Both the position numbers and the translations under genes were made by a program. Below, piece by piece: positions 22,582 through 35,653 of a stretch of 64,000 nucleotides of DNA (positions within the stretch are counted from its first letter, which is position 1; each line of letters starts with the position of its first letter). The notes under the pieces are model-generated. The model saw only the letters and a list, made by a program, of their open reading frames with translations, was not told where the DNA came from and made no database searches. Origin of the DNA: Circinella umbellata (lineage: Eukaryota; Mucoromycota; Mucoromycetes; Mucorales; Lichtheimiaceae); NCBI GenBank assembly GCA_025093555.1, contig JAIWNF010000073.1, positions 1-64,000 on the forward strand. The letters run 5' to 3'.

Positions 22582-25224
22582 ATGACAGAACCAGCAAATG
22601 AGTCAAAGGTGAATGCGTCTAATTCAAGCATTTCAATCGTGGCTCAGGATATAACAACATTATCACCACACACTTCTTCCTTTTCTTCTTCTTCACGTAA
22701 AAGAAGCGCTTCTTCAGAGAGTAATGACAGCGACAGTGAAGAAAATAATAACAATAGAACGCGAGCCAGTTCTTCAGAAGCAGAAGCAATACAACCACCA
22801 CCACGTTCTCGGCCAAGAATACAAACAGTCTCAGCAGACACTTTGTATAGGCAACTAGAATCTCGATTTTCCAATGACAATGTAAATATATTGGTTTTAA
22901 ATCTTATTAGTGTTTCCAGGCAACTATAACTTTTTTTTTGTCAAACGCGTATTTCGTTTTGTAGCATTACTTGGATCGGCTCGAGCGTGCATATACTCAA
23001 CCCATGAGTGTAGTTAGAGTGACTATTCAAGGAAACAACCGACGCATGTTTTCCGGTAAGAGTTTGTTTTATTGCTAATAAATCAATTAGTAGTACTTAT
23101 TACATAGGGTGATTATTATAATTAACCCTAACTTTTTTTTTTGACATATAACAAGTGCGTGGTAATACTGGAACTGTAAATATCAAAAAGAAAAAAAATG
23201 TCTATAGTTATTCGCTGGATAACATTGATGACTACTTTAACTAATGCTACTATCTAAAATAAATAGATATACAGAGTTATCATTGGAAGGAATATGAGTT
23301 GTAGTTGTCCTGACTATGTGGGTCATTGTAAACATCTTTTGATGGTTTTATTGAAAGTATTTCATACAAATGCCAACTCGGAAGCTTATAATACATTAAA
23401 GATCACAACTGAAGTACGAACATTTTTTTCTTTACATAACACAACTGATGCTGGTATATAAAATTATATGTTTATATTAAAAAGGGATATTGTATTTTTT
23501 TTTCTTTATGTCTGGGCTACATAGATGATAAGGGATATCATTGATAACTATCAACATAATGCCGATGTAATGGTAATAGCAAAAATCAATACATTACAAT
23601 ACAATACGAATCTGTGTAATATTAATTTATGATTCAGGCTAAAAAGAGACTTTTACTTTTATCTTTCATTATGGGTATCATATATAGATCGGTGCACGAG
23701 AACTTCATGATCTTGAGTATGAAAGGTAAAAAATGAAAAAATGAAAAAATGAAATAAAAGGCAATATGTACCTATAAATATATTGTGAGACGTTGAATTG
23801 TATTGAGTGAATGTACTCAGTTTGGATCATATTAATCAAAATTTATTTATAAGTGATGAGGGGGAAGAGCAGCGGATATGTACTATATGTAAGGAAGTGA
23901 TGAATGAAGATGATTCCAGTTTACCATGTCAATGGTGTTATACTTATGGTCACGAGGTAATATAATTGATGCAAATAAAATACACCAGCTATTGTATGGA
24001 GTATATAATTAGAAATTGGAAAAAAAAATGATATCCATTATCATTTGTTTGCTGTCAGGGTAACGAATCAACGAAACAATATCTATAGGAATGTATTATA
24101 AATCCACCATGGTTTCACTCGCGTCGTCGTTACCAAATAAAAGGCTTTTGTGAATTTTGTCATGCTTCCATTGAAAATTATGATAGTCAAGACTCTACTG
24201 GTTCAGATTATTACTTTTCAGAGGAGTATCAGGTATAACATAATCAGCCTCTGTATATAATGTTTTTTGATAGAAGGTTAATTTACTATTACGGATATCA
24301 TGTTATTATAGTATAATCGACGTCTTGATCGGGCCAATAGTCAATCAATGTTCATTGTTCGACAGACCATTGTAAATGAAAGCAAACAAGTGTTTCATGG
24401 TTAGTAAAGCTACTAGACTGCTTCGCTTCTGTTACTATATTAATTTGTAATGAGACTAATTCTTTTATTTAATTCATTGTTGAAAAATATTTTGGTAATA
24501 ATATAGTAATGGGTAGCACAAAGAATGTAAGAAGCAAGTTATTATTTATTTATTGCTTCCAATGATTTATAATAATACGTAATTGATTATATATTGTATT
24601 ATAAAGGTTTACGAAGTGACTATTGCAAAACATATCAGTTGCGATTGTCCTGATTTTGATAAGAGACATGATCACTGCAAACATATACTGATGATACTCA
24701 ACAAAGGTTTCCAAGTTCCCGGAGATTCCCTAGCTTGTCAACAACTAAATCATTCTTCTGAGGTACGTATCATACATTTATTTCTATTATTCGTTTTTGA
24801 TCAATACAGGAACAAAGTTCACACATCTTTATTGTTGTTGATTACTGGTTATTATAATAATAATTAATCCTCGGTACGTATTGGACTAATATAAAAATAT
24901 AGTTTATAGGCAGACTTTTAAGAACCTATAATCCGATACCTGATGTGATTGTATGTTGTATATATATGTAAACGGATGGATATAAAAGAACATGTTTTTA
25001 ACTAACTATCTCTCTTTTATACACGTATATACTTATTAGGCAAGCCAAGATATACAAGATGCATTTGCTCGTATGCTGAGAAAGTAAATAATGATTATTT
25101 TGTTTTTATAATAATTCTTGTTTTCATCATTCATTTAGTATGGTTCTAATTATTTTATTCTTAAACTTTTTTTTTTACCAGTGGAGTAGACAATAGGCGT
25201 ACTTATATCAATCTTGATTCTTAG
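22582..25224 (+). CDS. tandem SWIM zinc-finger protein with a central C4HC3 finger
   Basis: Fourteen exons: 22582-22881, 22965-23055, 23156-23175, 23267-23413, 23525-23572, 23688-23725, 23821-23956, 24089-24232, 24312-24399, 24507-24526, 24607-24762, 24903-24950, 25040-25083, 25182-25224; they close to 440 residues. Residues 1-100 are Ser/Asn-rich and probably disordered. Two SWIM fingers follow the CxCx(n)CxH rule: C149, C151, C158, H160 and C356, C358, C368, H370. Between them lies a C4HC3 finger (C235, C238, C251, C254, H259, C262, C281, C284), PHD-like or RING-variant-like in spacing. SWIM plus RING-type proteins of the ZSWIM2/MEX kind are ubiquitin ligases, so that role is plausible but inferred. 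The two SWIM modules are an internal duplication. Confidence 0.85.
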
Positions 25225-27689
25225 TGGAAAATAGATGAGCTTTTTGAGGTATCATATAAATATTCTTGAATTATATATTGGTTTCTTTTATTCCCTTCCT
25301 GTTACCAACTTCTCAACTCATCATATCGCAGTCCTTTTACTATTTACATCTACTGCTACGTATATGATTTTTCGGTATATATTTCAATGTTTAAGACATT
25401 GTTCCCTCTTGTAGTCCATTGTAATAAAGCTGTATTTTATTTTATTCTCTAAAAAGAAAACAATTGCTCGTTTGTATATGTTCTTCCTGGTGTGTGAAAG
25501 TCATACTATATCATAATCTGTCAAACGATATGGTTTTTGTATTACTGCATAGTATATAGTATTATATATGTGAGCGGGATGTTTTCTTCCTTTTTCGTCG
25601 TTTATTATCTCACCGTAATATGTTTTACATCTTGAATCTTACATAACTATAATACTGCAGTTATTTCTGCTTAACAAAGATCAATAGGATGCCACTTGTA
25701 ATAATAATGTCATGATTGTTATATCAATCAAATTTAATACGTAAAATAAAAGAGACAGTTAAAAGTCAACGAGACCCAAAAGAATAATAATTGAACACCA
25801 GGTTATTAAAATAAAATATTATCTCTACGTATTTATATGAAATCTTATTATCTGTGGAATATATTAATACGTGTATACGTGAGATTTATATTTGTCATGG
25901 CTGTGTGAATTATAAATATAAAATAAATGATATTAAGATTAAACTTTATGTGCGGTTGATGATATGATATATCATTATGGCTCGGGTACCATAAGTGGGA
26001 CCGACGAATTTTATTATTCTGAAAATTGGCCAAAGCAAAGCTGAGGTCATCTATAAAAGACTTATTATATTAAAGCTCTCCTATGGTGCATTCCATCTAA
26101 ATAGTCCAAAAAAAAATTGAATTTTTAAATGCCTAAAGATTTTTTATGCACTTGTATTTGAACAAAATAGTCCAAAAATCCTGCTCGTTGACATCGAACG
26201 AGTTATAAAACTGGTTCACTTTTTCAATTTTGATATTCCTTACGTAGGCTTTTGACACCTTAGTGTGTAAATTTTTCCGGCCTCGTCCATTATTTTATTT
26301 TATGATTACGTTATATTATTTCTCCATACGCACACCACTAGTTTCTCTCCTGTTTTCCTCTTGTTTCCGTGATACTTTGTTTATTGATCCGTTGATATTA
26401 TATTTTAACACTATTTTTCTGCACTAGTTTTTAGTATTATTTTTACAACTATTATCATCATCATTTTCTCATCCTAGAAGTTACATCAAATTCACCCGAT
26501 CAAATCAATTGCTCTATGTCTATATTATGTCACACATACTATTTTAGTTTCATTCACTCAATTAGTACTATCCTTGCCTTATTCTTATCCTGACCCATAC
26601 CGTAGCAATAATTTCATATATATATATATATATATATCAGTTTCCAAGACAATTTTAAAAAGAGGCAACTTTCATTCTCATTTTTCTTCTTTGAATTAAT
26701 CTTTAAAAACAATAATTTCTCGAAATAAACAATCAATTCTACTTTTACCTTTTTAATCAGATAAAAACTTACAATACTTAAGCTTACACGTGACACTTTC
26801 AAAGTTTGTAGGTTTTGGTAAACTTAAGCAGAGAAGAGAAGATTTTGAAACATTCAACTATGGCGGGAATCGAACAGAGTTATTAAAAGGAGGGACTTCA
26901 GAAAAATCGTTTAGTCCCCCCATCGTGTAATATTATATCCATGCCTTGAAAAAAAAACCATGCTTCATAGTGTACCTTTTTTTTTGATCATGTACTTTCT
27001 TTTTAAACCTTGTCATTGAGTGGGCAATGAGGAATGTTTGAAGACAATCTACAAATAATGTCTTGTTACATATTTTCGAGTCAAATAAATTAGGACTTAT
27101 CATGATGCATCAAATGAAATGTGTCATCTCTTTCATAGTTCAATGAACCAATTATACGAACCTCCTCAACGGTTTTACAAATTATTTCGTTATTTATTTT
27201 ATGGAACAAACATCGAAGCAACTATATTCAACATTTACACATAACCAATTCACTACTAATGTGCTACAGACACCTTCAATATGGTGTCTTAATCTAACTT
27301 ACCTGACCTAAAAACTGCATTATATTTTTTTCCCAAGAAGTTAATTTCCATACTAAGATGTTCAGACACCATAATATTGAATTATAATATCAAATCTTTG
27401 CAGTGACACATTCAACAAGCTGAGAAGGAAACACTTCAAAACAATATCAGTAATTAATAATTTTAAAAAATTAAGTATTGAAATCATCACGAATGATTCA
27501 AGTAGAATACACTTTATTTTTCTAATACCAAAAGCTCTCCTATTGTAGTAGATTAAAATATTCAGTGAATTTAATAACTAAATTACATTCTTCATTTTAT
27601 TCTTTACAATTTTCAAAGTGAATTCGACGATCGTGTAGTTTGGATCATGTAGCGTGACTGCTACACAATCATTGGGATGAAAGGTACAC
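25225..27689. other. intergenic, no gene seen
   Basis: About 2.5 kb of AT-rich sequence with an (AT)n run near 26617-26637. The segment at 26865-26935 has a weak resemblance to a tRNA T-arm on the minus strand but does not fold as one. It ends at the left target duplication of the first MITE (27690-27697). Confidence 0.5.
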
Positions 27690-27697
27690 AATGATGA

Positions 27698-28648
27698 GGG
27701 TGTCACTAAAAAAGGTGTACAATCAAAAAGGTGTACTTTTTAAAAGAGCGACATGAATAGCTAAAAAAAGTACACTTTTTTTTATATCTTTCCTATAACA
27801 CTCGAACCTCAAACTATCCCTTATTATCTATAAAATTACATAAATTCTAAAGCAGACCCTTATCAGCGTCCGGAAGTAGTAGTGTGGCTACTGAGTTTGA
27901 CAACGAGAAGAAAAAGTAATATTTGATTCATCCAGAACACGAGATATGGAACAACCTGCTACAAGAGGTTATCATAAAGTTAGATGGAATTTTTTTGACC
28001 TCACTGTCGATTATAAAGCTACATGAAGATATACCTTCACAGAAACATCTTACTCTATAAGATACTCTATGTTTTTTAGGCAGTTGATACATACAAGTGT
28101 CATAGACATTTACAAGATACCAAATAGATAGGAATGTAATATTATAAAATAAACAGCACCAAATATTATAGAATAAAAAGGTAGAAAACTGAATGACTTG
28201 TACATCAAATTTTGAATCAAAAACTAATCATAAAGATTAATAACCAGCACTCTCTAATAATCAATATAACTGTAAAATAAGGTCAAGATCACCATAAAAA
28301 TTAGCAATATTTTGACCATACATAATATTTCATTAAATATAAAAGCTATGTACTAGGATATAAAGTACAATGTATGATTTCATATTTGGTATAAAAATAA
28401 CTGATTTGGTTTCTGGTTTTTTCATATTACAAAAAGTATAAAATTATAACACTATTTTTCATTATATGAAAGATAAAAACCTAATATTTCTTTTGATCCC
28501 GTAAATATTTGGTTTTGAAAAAATACTTTGAGATATTATGTAGAAAGGTGCATCAAGTCTACGATGAAGCCATAGAACCCAATTGTACACCTTTTTTATG
28601 ACTGGAATTGCGGAATTTCAAAAAGTACACCTTTTTTCGTGCTTCTCC
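27698..28648. mobile_element. MITE-like element, copy 1, with 8-bp target duplication
   Basis: A 951-base non-coding element. It is bracketed by a perfect 8-bp direct repeat AATGATGA (27690-27697 and 28649-28656). It starts GGGTGTCACT then AAAAAAGGTGTAC; its other end is the inverted GTACACCTTTTTT followed by CGTGCTTCTCC, so the inner terminal repeat of 13 bases is exact. A second AAAAAGGTGTACTTTTT-like motif sits just inside each end. An inverted second copy with long matching stretches lies at 39481-40320. No coding capacity. An 8-bp duplication is typical of hAT-type transposition, but the family is not proven. Confidence 0.8.
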
Positions 28649-28656
28649 AATGATGA

Positions 28657-29122
28657 CCATAATTAGCAGTGTGACTTGACCGTAATCCTTAAACATCAAA
28701 AAGAATCGAGTCACATTTAACGTCCATCTAATGAAATTTTCCCTGTCACAATTTTTTATTTGTTTTTTGGGGGACCAAACAATTGTGCTTCATCATCCTG
28801 CCCTTGGTAATGAGTACTAAGGAGAAGAAGAATAAGCTAGGGTATATCCAGAGGGTCGCTCCTAGCTATCCTTTATCAATCTTTACCTTTTCTGTTAATG
28901 ATCTTAATACTTTTTATAATTGGCTTAATAATAATGCTGCACAACATGTAAATTTTGTAAAAAAGGGTGCCATAATTTTTGGGTACTTCCTTTTTCGTTA
29001 ATAGAAGTAAAACAGTCATTTTTTCTAGGAAAAGCAGTCTTATTTCTTCCCCTTTTTTTGTTATCTTCTCCCCCTTTTCCTGATTCCTTCATTGTCTTCC
29101 AGAATAAACTATAGTAGCAAAA
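28657..29122. other. 5' flank of MULE-1
   Basis: Non-coding sequence between MITE copy 1 and the MULE-1 reading frame. The last 100 bases are pyrimidine-rich (29040-29100) and end shortly before the ATG at 29123, as in a fungal promoter. A 72-codon frame at 28783-29001 has no recognisable content. Confidence 0.4.
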
Positions 29123-30950
29123 ATGAATGCAAACATGAAAACTGAATTCGAAAGATTTATTGATGGCAACCAAGAAATGAGAATTGCTCTTCATATAAAA
29201 GACAACAAGGAAACATTTGAGCGACCAACTGATACTGGTTGGCAGCTATTTAAAACAAATAGCAAGCCTATAAAAAATGGCACTGGTATCAGCACAACCA
29301 AAGCATGCCTCGGATCGCTACGCTGTGTCAACATTAGTTGCAAACGACATGGAGTTGATCTTAAGCTAGGAAGCACAATGTCAATAATTCAGACACAAAC
29401 TTTGAAACCTTGCACATTATGCAAATAGGAAACAATTCAACATTTTGCATGTAGCGTTTGCGTCAATTTTAAGTTCATAGATAACATCAGTTTTTTAGAA
29501 CATAAAGGGAAACACACACATGGCAAATATGAAGCAGTACATATAAATAAAGAGTCTATTCTGAAGTTTACTTAAAGAGTACTTGGATGTCCCTCAGAGA
29601 AACCAATGGGACTTCTTCATGGAACTAGCATTGATAAACCATTGAATCCACCGCAGCCTATACGTGGCATTGACGAAGACTTTCAGCACTTGGGAAAGAT
29701 AGGGTATCACAGATGTAATGTCCTTGCAACATATGAATTTACTGTTAATGGGGTTGCTCACATTGAATCACTTAAAGATTCAATTGATAAGCTTAACACT
29801 GAGTTTCCCGAATATTTAAAATCACCAATGGATATTAATCCAAAAACATTTTGCATACCATTTGGATCTCCCATCATTGTTCATCATACAAATTTCCACG
29901 ATCATCCAATCATCACAGACGTCACATATGCTTGCTTCAACGATGGCTACTACTTGTGTAATTCTGTCATTTTTATGGAAGAATTGGATAAATATGTACC
30001 TGTTTTATAAGCTGTAATTCGTGGTTTGACTACAATGCATTTCAATGCATACTTCATTGCTATGTTTAAAGAATCAAAAATACCCACGATTAAAGATGGA
30101 GATCTGTGTATGTGCAATATCATGATGGACTTCTCATAAGCTCAGAGAGCTGGGCTTTTTCAAGCTTTTGCATCATCATTTCCTTTTTCAAGAATAAAAC
30201 CAGAGGTATATCTTAAAGGATGCTATTATCATTGGAGAAATTCCTTTGAAAGAATTTCAAAAAATGGTCAATTGATTTCTACAGATCACGTTAATTCTTT
30301 CCTAGAGTATACTAAAACAATGTATGAAGCAAATGTTTCAGGAATTTTTGATGCCGTTGTGAAAGGACTATTGAAAGTTTTTCTAAGTATCTAAGAGTGG
30401 GTATCATGGTGGCTGAAGCCTGGAATCAGTAGCATGATACTCCGATCTACTGTAAGTCATTAATGCGGGACCAACTTCTTTAGAATACAACCAAAACAAC
30501 AAATGGTGTAGAAGCTTTTCATCATAACATATATCGTCTTATACAAAAAGACAAGCCAATCCTCACCACACTCCCCCAACTGTTTAACTATTTGTGTACT
30601 GAAGAACATAATATCCAACACGTTCTTTTAGGCAAGAATATCAATTATAAAAAAGCGTCATCAATGTAAGTTTTACTAATACAGTTATACTATTACAGCT
30701 ATCTAAGTTCGTTTCGTTAATCGCGATGCTAAAAACACTATATATAATAATAGCCACCATAAACCTAAGAAAAAATTTGTTAATGATGGACGTGCTCCAG
30801 ATACCTTGAAGCTGCTGTTGCCTAAAAGAAAGCTTTCTACTAAAATAACTCAAAAATCAAACAATGATGAAAGTTGTCTATCAAAAAAAAGATTGAGAAA
30901 AATTTAGGAAGTACGTCATTAAGTGTTTAAATAGTTATTTGTTTACCATT
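29123..30950 (+). pseudogene. MULE-type (Mutator-like) DNA transposase, broken (MULE-1)
   Basis: One reading frame from the ATG at 29123 to about 30480 carries a Mutator-like transposase: an N-terminal GCM/WRKY-like zinc segment (ACLGSLRCVNISCKRHG, LKPCTLCK), the first catalytic Asp in IITDVTYACFNDG, the second in MMDFS, the CxxH motif GCYYHW, and, after a one-base frame change, the region of the third acidic residue TTNGVEAFHH. In-frame stops are TAG 29426 and TAA at 29573, 30008, 30137, 30392 and 30461. A basic linker (KPKKKFVNDGRAPDTLKLLL) follows near 30760-30900. The gene cannot make a full protein by standard reading. It continues downstream into a protease-like region on the same strand. 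Confidence 0.8.
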
Positions 30951-31776
30951 ATTGAAATTCATAATACAAATATTTATTTGGAAATACGTATAGATACAGT
31001 AGAAAATTATCAACATGAAAACAGCCCCGACAAAGAAGAAGACACGACTATGACTATTGATGTACATGAAGCCCATGCAATGAGACAATCTGAGGTCCAT
31101 GATCAATTTCAAAAGGAAAAGAAACAAGAGTATCGAGACAAAAAGCAAGATGTATGTAAATTAAAAGAAGGCACTACATCTGTTTAATAATTCTTACTAA
31201 CCTATTATTATGTAGATCTGTTAATGATCAGCCTGAGGTTGATTATTATCCATGTAATATTGTTCCAAATAGAGAAAACACTTGTTTTATTGATTGTATC
31301 TTCAATATTATATCAAGATCAGTTATGCCCTATATTCCTGAGCCTCCTAGAATCGACGATGACCTAAGAGCTCAGCTTTTTGCTAACCTTTGGAAACCTG
31401 TACAGAAGCATGACTTTATAAGTGGTATATTGGCAGCACGGGAGTTTATATGGGATAATGAAGGAAAATACAGGTTAAGAGAGAGAGGATCCTTTGGCGA
31501 CCCAGTAGATGTCTGTGAATGTATTCTTGACCCTCGCTGTATCAATTCATTTCTTGGATGCTTTCAGTTTCACACTAAAGCTGAAGTCTATAAAATCTCA
31601 GCTCCTACAAAAAATGAATTAAAAGCATAGATAACAGAAGATACTCACAAATCAAACAAGATCAGAAAAAAACGAGCCATGTTTTATTTGAACGATGAGA
31701 ATTTTGTTGAAGAAGATTTAGGCGATTAGTGATTAGTAAATTTGGGTGGACTGTTGGAGGAAAGCATTATGGACTG

Positions 31777-31820
31777 CACCATGGGAAGTTACCTCAGTTA
31801 CCTCAGGTACCTCAGGTGCC
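31777..31820 (+). repeat. left terminal inverted repeat and subterminal array of CACTA-1
   Basis: CACCATGGGAAG followed by imperfect copies of TTACCTCAG. It pairs with 37215-37274. The terminal CACC resembles the CACTA/CACTG end of the superfamily. Confidence 0.85.
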
Positions 31821-31942
31821 TAGGGTAACACATGGTACACAAAATTCCATATATGAGCAATGGAGAATGAAATATTAGTTTAGAAGTAGTACAAGAGTAG
31901 AGAAATATTTTTTTTATTCAAAGTCATAGTAAAAAAAATTCT

Positions 31943-34900
31943 TTAAACTTTAGCTATATCAGTTTCTACTACTTCTCCTGGACACATGTCAGGATAAATT
32001 AAATAAAATCGATTGGTATGAGTTGATGATTTTAACATTCCAGTATAACCTTGGATATTTTCAACGTGCGCAACGATTATTTTGTCGGCAGGGGTGGCAC
32101 CATCTGGTCTTCTATACACATGTGGAATTCCTTTCTTCCTTCTTGATGACGTACCATACTCGTCACAAGTGACACCACCATACAATTTCACCAGACAAAG
32201 TAGATGCTCCTCTAATAAATGACATCGTCCGTATCATATATATATGTACACTAACATTCAACAATAATATCAAAATATACGCGAAAACATACCTCCTTCA
32301 AAAATATGGGAAAAAAACATGATAACCTTGCCGAAATATGTGCCAGTTACGCCTCTTATACTTGTTGGAAGGATGAATCTTAATAATGTGTCAAGCTTTT
32401 TGAACGCGGACGGGTATTGTTCACAAGTATATACCACTCCATCCACAAACAAACGTCTCCCAATCTTGATGTGCTCGCTTAAGGTGCTACTCATTACGTG
32501 GTTATCATCTTGATCAAATTGGTTGTTCCAGTAATTTCTCAAATAACTTTCGATATCAAAGCATTCGTCACCATTTCCAGTTACACCATCTCTGGCCTCC
32601 CACAGCTCAATACCTGGATAATCCATTATTGTGTATGTATCCCCTCTGGTTGTTCCTCTGTAGCCTCTTCGGATTTATATACTCATTCAAAGTTTCGCGT
32701 GAGCAGCTGTCGTTTTATAATATTACCCGCGTTAGCTCCAGGTAAGACACGGGATTTTACATGCCTTTTGAAAAAACCTATAAAAGTGAAAAAAAGTTTA
32801 ATTGTTTGTTCTTTTATTATGTATCAGTTAAAGTTATAAATTAGCATACCAATTGCACGTTCGGCAGATCTTGTGCTATATGCACGTAATGGTCCAAGGG
32901 CTTCCACAGTCTCATGAATGTGGCGAAGAGGATGGAAGTTCAAGACGTACATGTTGGGTGATATGTTATCCCACATATGCATATGCCAAATGTGAAAATT
33001 GCTATGGTAAATATACTTTTGATTAGTAGGACTCTTTATATTCATTGGATGATTAATAAACGATAGCTTACGATTTTATTTTTATAATGTCTTGTTGTGT
33101 AATCTTCCATTTCAAAGCTGTGGAGCACCCTATTACGAACGCCATAATTGCCTCTACCTGCGGGGCATTGTTACCAAATTTCTTGATCAGCTGCTCAAAT
33201 ACCAAAGTAGGCAGTATGAATTGCATAAATACAATCCAATCAACAGATCGTAAAAGACCTGTCTTCCTGGCAACATCTGTTGAAAGATAAAACCAGTATA
33301 TTAAGTTAAAATTTTATATGTAAATCGTAACTTTATCGAATAAATGGATAATATATATTAATACTAACCTCGGAAGCTACCCTCGAATATAGATGATGGG
33401 ATAGTCGATCCTGATTCGATTATCGCACTACCAATGCTCAAACAAATCTGTTTAGGTAACTCGATCGTGCAATTGACGTTTTTGTATTCGCCGGAAATCA
33501 TCACCCATATCTTCCTGCTGCAATTCGTTCCTATTAAGTGCAACTCATCCAGGCCGAAGAAGGTATGACCGTGGAACGATTGTAATGTAGCAAATTCGGT
33601 TGCCTTCTTGATTCCAAATCCCTATTATCAAAAAAAAAGAATAGAATATGACGCTAGGTAAGATAAAATGGTAACTGTAAAAACAAGAGATGTTGTTGGT
33701 TTGACTTATACCTTATCACCATCGATGAATTCATTCATCTCTCTAGAATCGGACATAGTAACAGTTCCGCGATAGTAATGCCCTGTCCCATTACCAGAAG
33801 GACTGACGTGAGGAATTGTTTTAATCCGGCACTGGCGACAACCATACAACGAGGTATGACCAGTATGGTGGCAGATTTCTTGAACACCAATAATGTCACC
33901 ACTGGTGAGCATCAAATGGACATTGAACGTGAATACACCATCTAGACAAGTAACTCTCATACCAGCTGCCTCAAGGATCCGAAGTTCATTTAACAATGGT
34001 CTGAGAAAGGTATATAGGTCTCCATTGTGATCCCCTGGAATAATTGCAACTTGAAGCATGTGCTCTTTCTTGTATCTATATATTTAACTAATTATTAAAT
34101 ACCATATATAATACATCATAGATAATCTGTTTATTATTATGAAGCAAAAAATAATTACCTTTCTTGAGCTGGCAAACCTAATACAACAACGTGTAAAATC
34201 ATCATTTTTGAACTGTTACTTCCTTTAAATGCACTGAATCCATCGATAAACAACGAAACGGGAATATCAAGGTTGTTCGGGAATAATTCTTGTTTACAAT
34301 CACGGAATACCTTTCCATCGAAAATATCCTCTAATACTCCTTCTTCAGATGGTTCATGGGTTTGCAAAAGTAAGTTACGGGTGTTGTTGTCTGCAACAAA
34401 TGCTGACAGTTGTTTTGCGAGTAGAAAATATGACATAGTCTTTATAGGTTTTCTATTCTTGAATTGGGGTTTACCACAAGAGCAAGGAGCTTCTGAATTT
34501 TTTGGGAAAAGTCGACAACCATCGGGACACATACGGTATTTCGTTTCTTCAAGATTGAACATCTTATCTAGGTGTGATTCACATTTTTTGGGACTATACA
34601 AAGGTACCTTGCCTATTTTTCTTTTAATGACAACTTTTCATGAATTATATAATTGTGTTATGTAAATTTACGTACCAAAACCTTCTTCACTCTTGATTCG
34701 CTTATTCAATAGCTTAATTAAATCTTCATGACCAGCTCTACTGACATTGTGTTCTTGTATCCAGCTATAGATCTCGAAGCTTATTTCTTCATGCGGATCC
34801 AAAGGTGCTTGACCATATTCAATGTACTCAATGGGGACAGTGGTACATGGTGGTATTTCAAGGGTCCATGGATCGACATAGTTTCCCTCAACATCTCTAT

Positions 34901-35429
34901 AGAACTCATCTACATGCTGCTCAGTCTCGAAACTTCTATCCTGACCGTCATCGTCGTCTTCCTCTTCATCACTTTCGTAATTGTCATCAGTTGCATAATC
35001 ATCATCGTTGTTTTCCTCTTCTGGAGCACCAGGTAATTGAAATCTAGCTGTATGGCTAACATCCTCATCCATTCCTTCTTCATCGAAAATGGCTTCCTGA
35101 TTAGTTTGATTACCATCATTACTGACTTGACCAACATAAGGCTGTTCCAGGCCACCATAATCATACTCAGTGGTATCCATATGATCATCAATGTAAGTCT
35201 GGCTGTCGGAAATACCTGCACGAGCTTGTCTGTGGGACATCACTGAATGGCTTCTACGACGTTGTTCTACACATAAAGCGATATTTTAAAAAGGTAAGTA
35301 TTTAAACTACGTAGATGATTACTAATATTAATCTATAAACATACCACATTGGATAATATGAGCATCAAGTTCAGCTTGTTTCTTTGGAAGGAAACAATGT
35401 GGGCATCTTTTTGTGTATAATGGAGGCAT
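31943..35429 (-). pseudogene. tnp2: TNP2-type CACTA transposase, damaged near the 3' end
   Basis: Nine exons can be traced on the minus strand: 35345-35429, 34676-35266, 34159-34612, 33712-34075, 33369-33621, 33072-33276, 32850-33001, 32293-32777, 31943-32211. Exon 1 encodes a CPHCFLPKKQAELDAHIIQC finger; exon 2 is very acidic. The transposase core follows: SLFIDGFSAFKGS, VVLGLPAQERYKKEHML, IIPGDHNGDLYTFLRPLLNE, CLDGVFTF, GCRQCRIKT, GLDELHLIGTN and HIWHMHMWDNI. This is the TNP2 family, which cuts and pastes CACTA elements. The first seven exons join without error. Exon 8 has a TGA (32683-32685), a TAA (32626-32628) and a net one-base shift, so it is either inactivated or has an intron I missed there. 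Confidence 0.85.
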
Positions 35430-35653
35430 GGTAAGAATAAAATAGTAGATAATGAAGCAATGATGATTTGGCGATCCACTCCAGCTTTTATAACAATTTG
35501 AAGAAAGTGTCAGCAAAGATTTGTGAAACTCGTTGAAGGGTTTGTGCAACTTGTTGAAATTTTAGAATACCGTAAGTGACGCGCCTCATTTTGCTTTTCT
35601 TTTTTTTCTCCCTTTTTTTTCTTTTTTTTTACAATTACTTTATTTTTTTTACA

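Noticed and set aside
26865..26935. Possible minus-strand tRNA (TTCGATTC near a GGCGG)
   Set aside because: The flanking bases do not form a T-stem, acceptor stem or anticodon arm.
29123..31776. Variant nuclear code in which TAA and TAG mean Gln
   Set aside because: Rpb6, metE, uL13m and the other intact genes in the window terminate at TAA or TAG, so the local code is standard; decay is the simpler reading.
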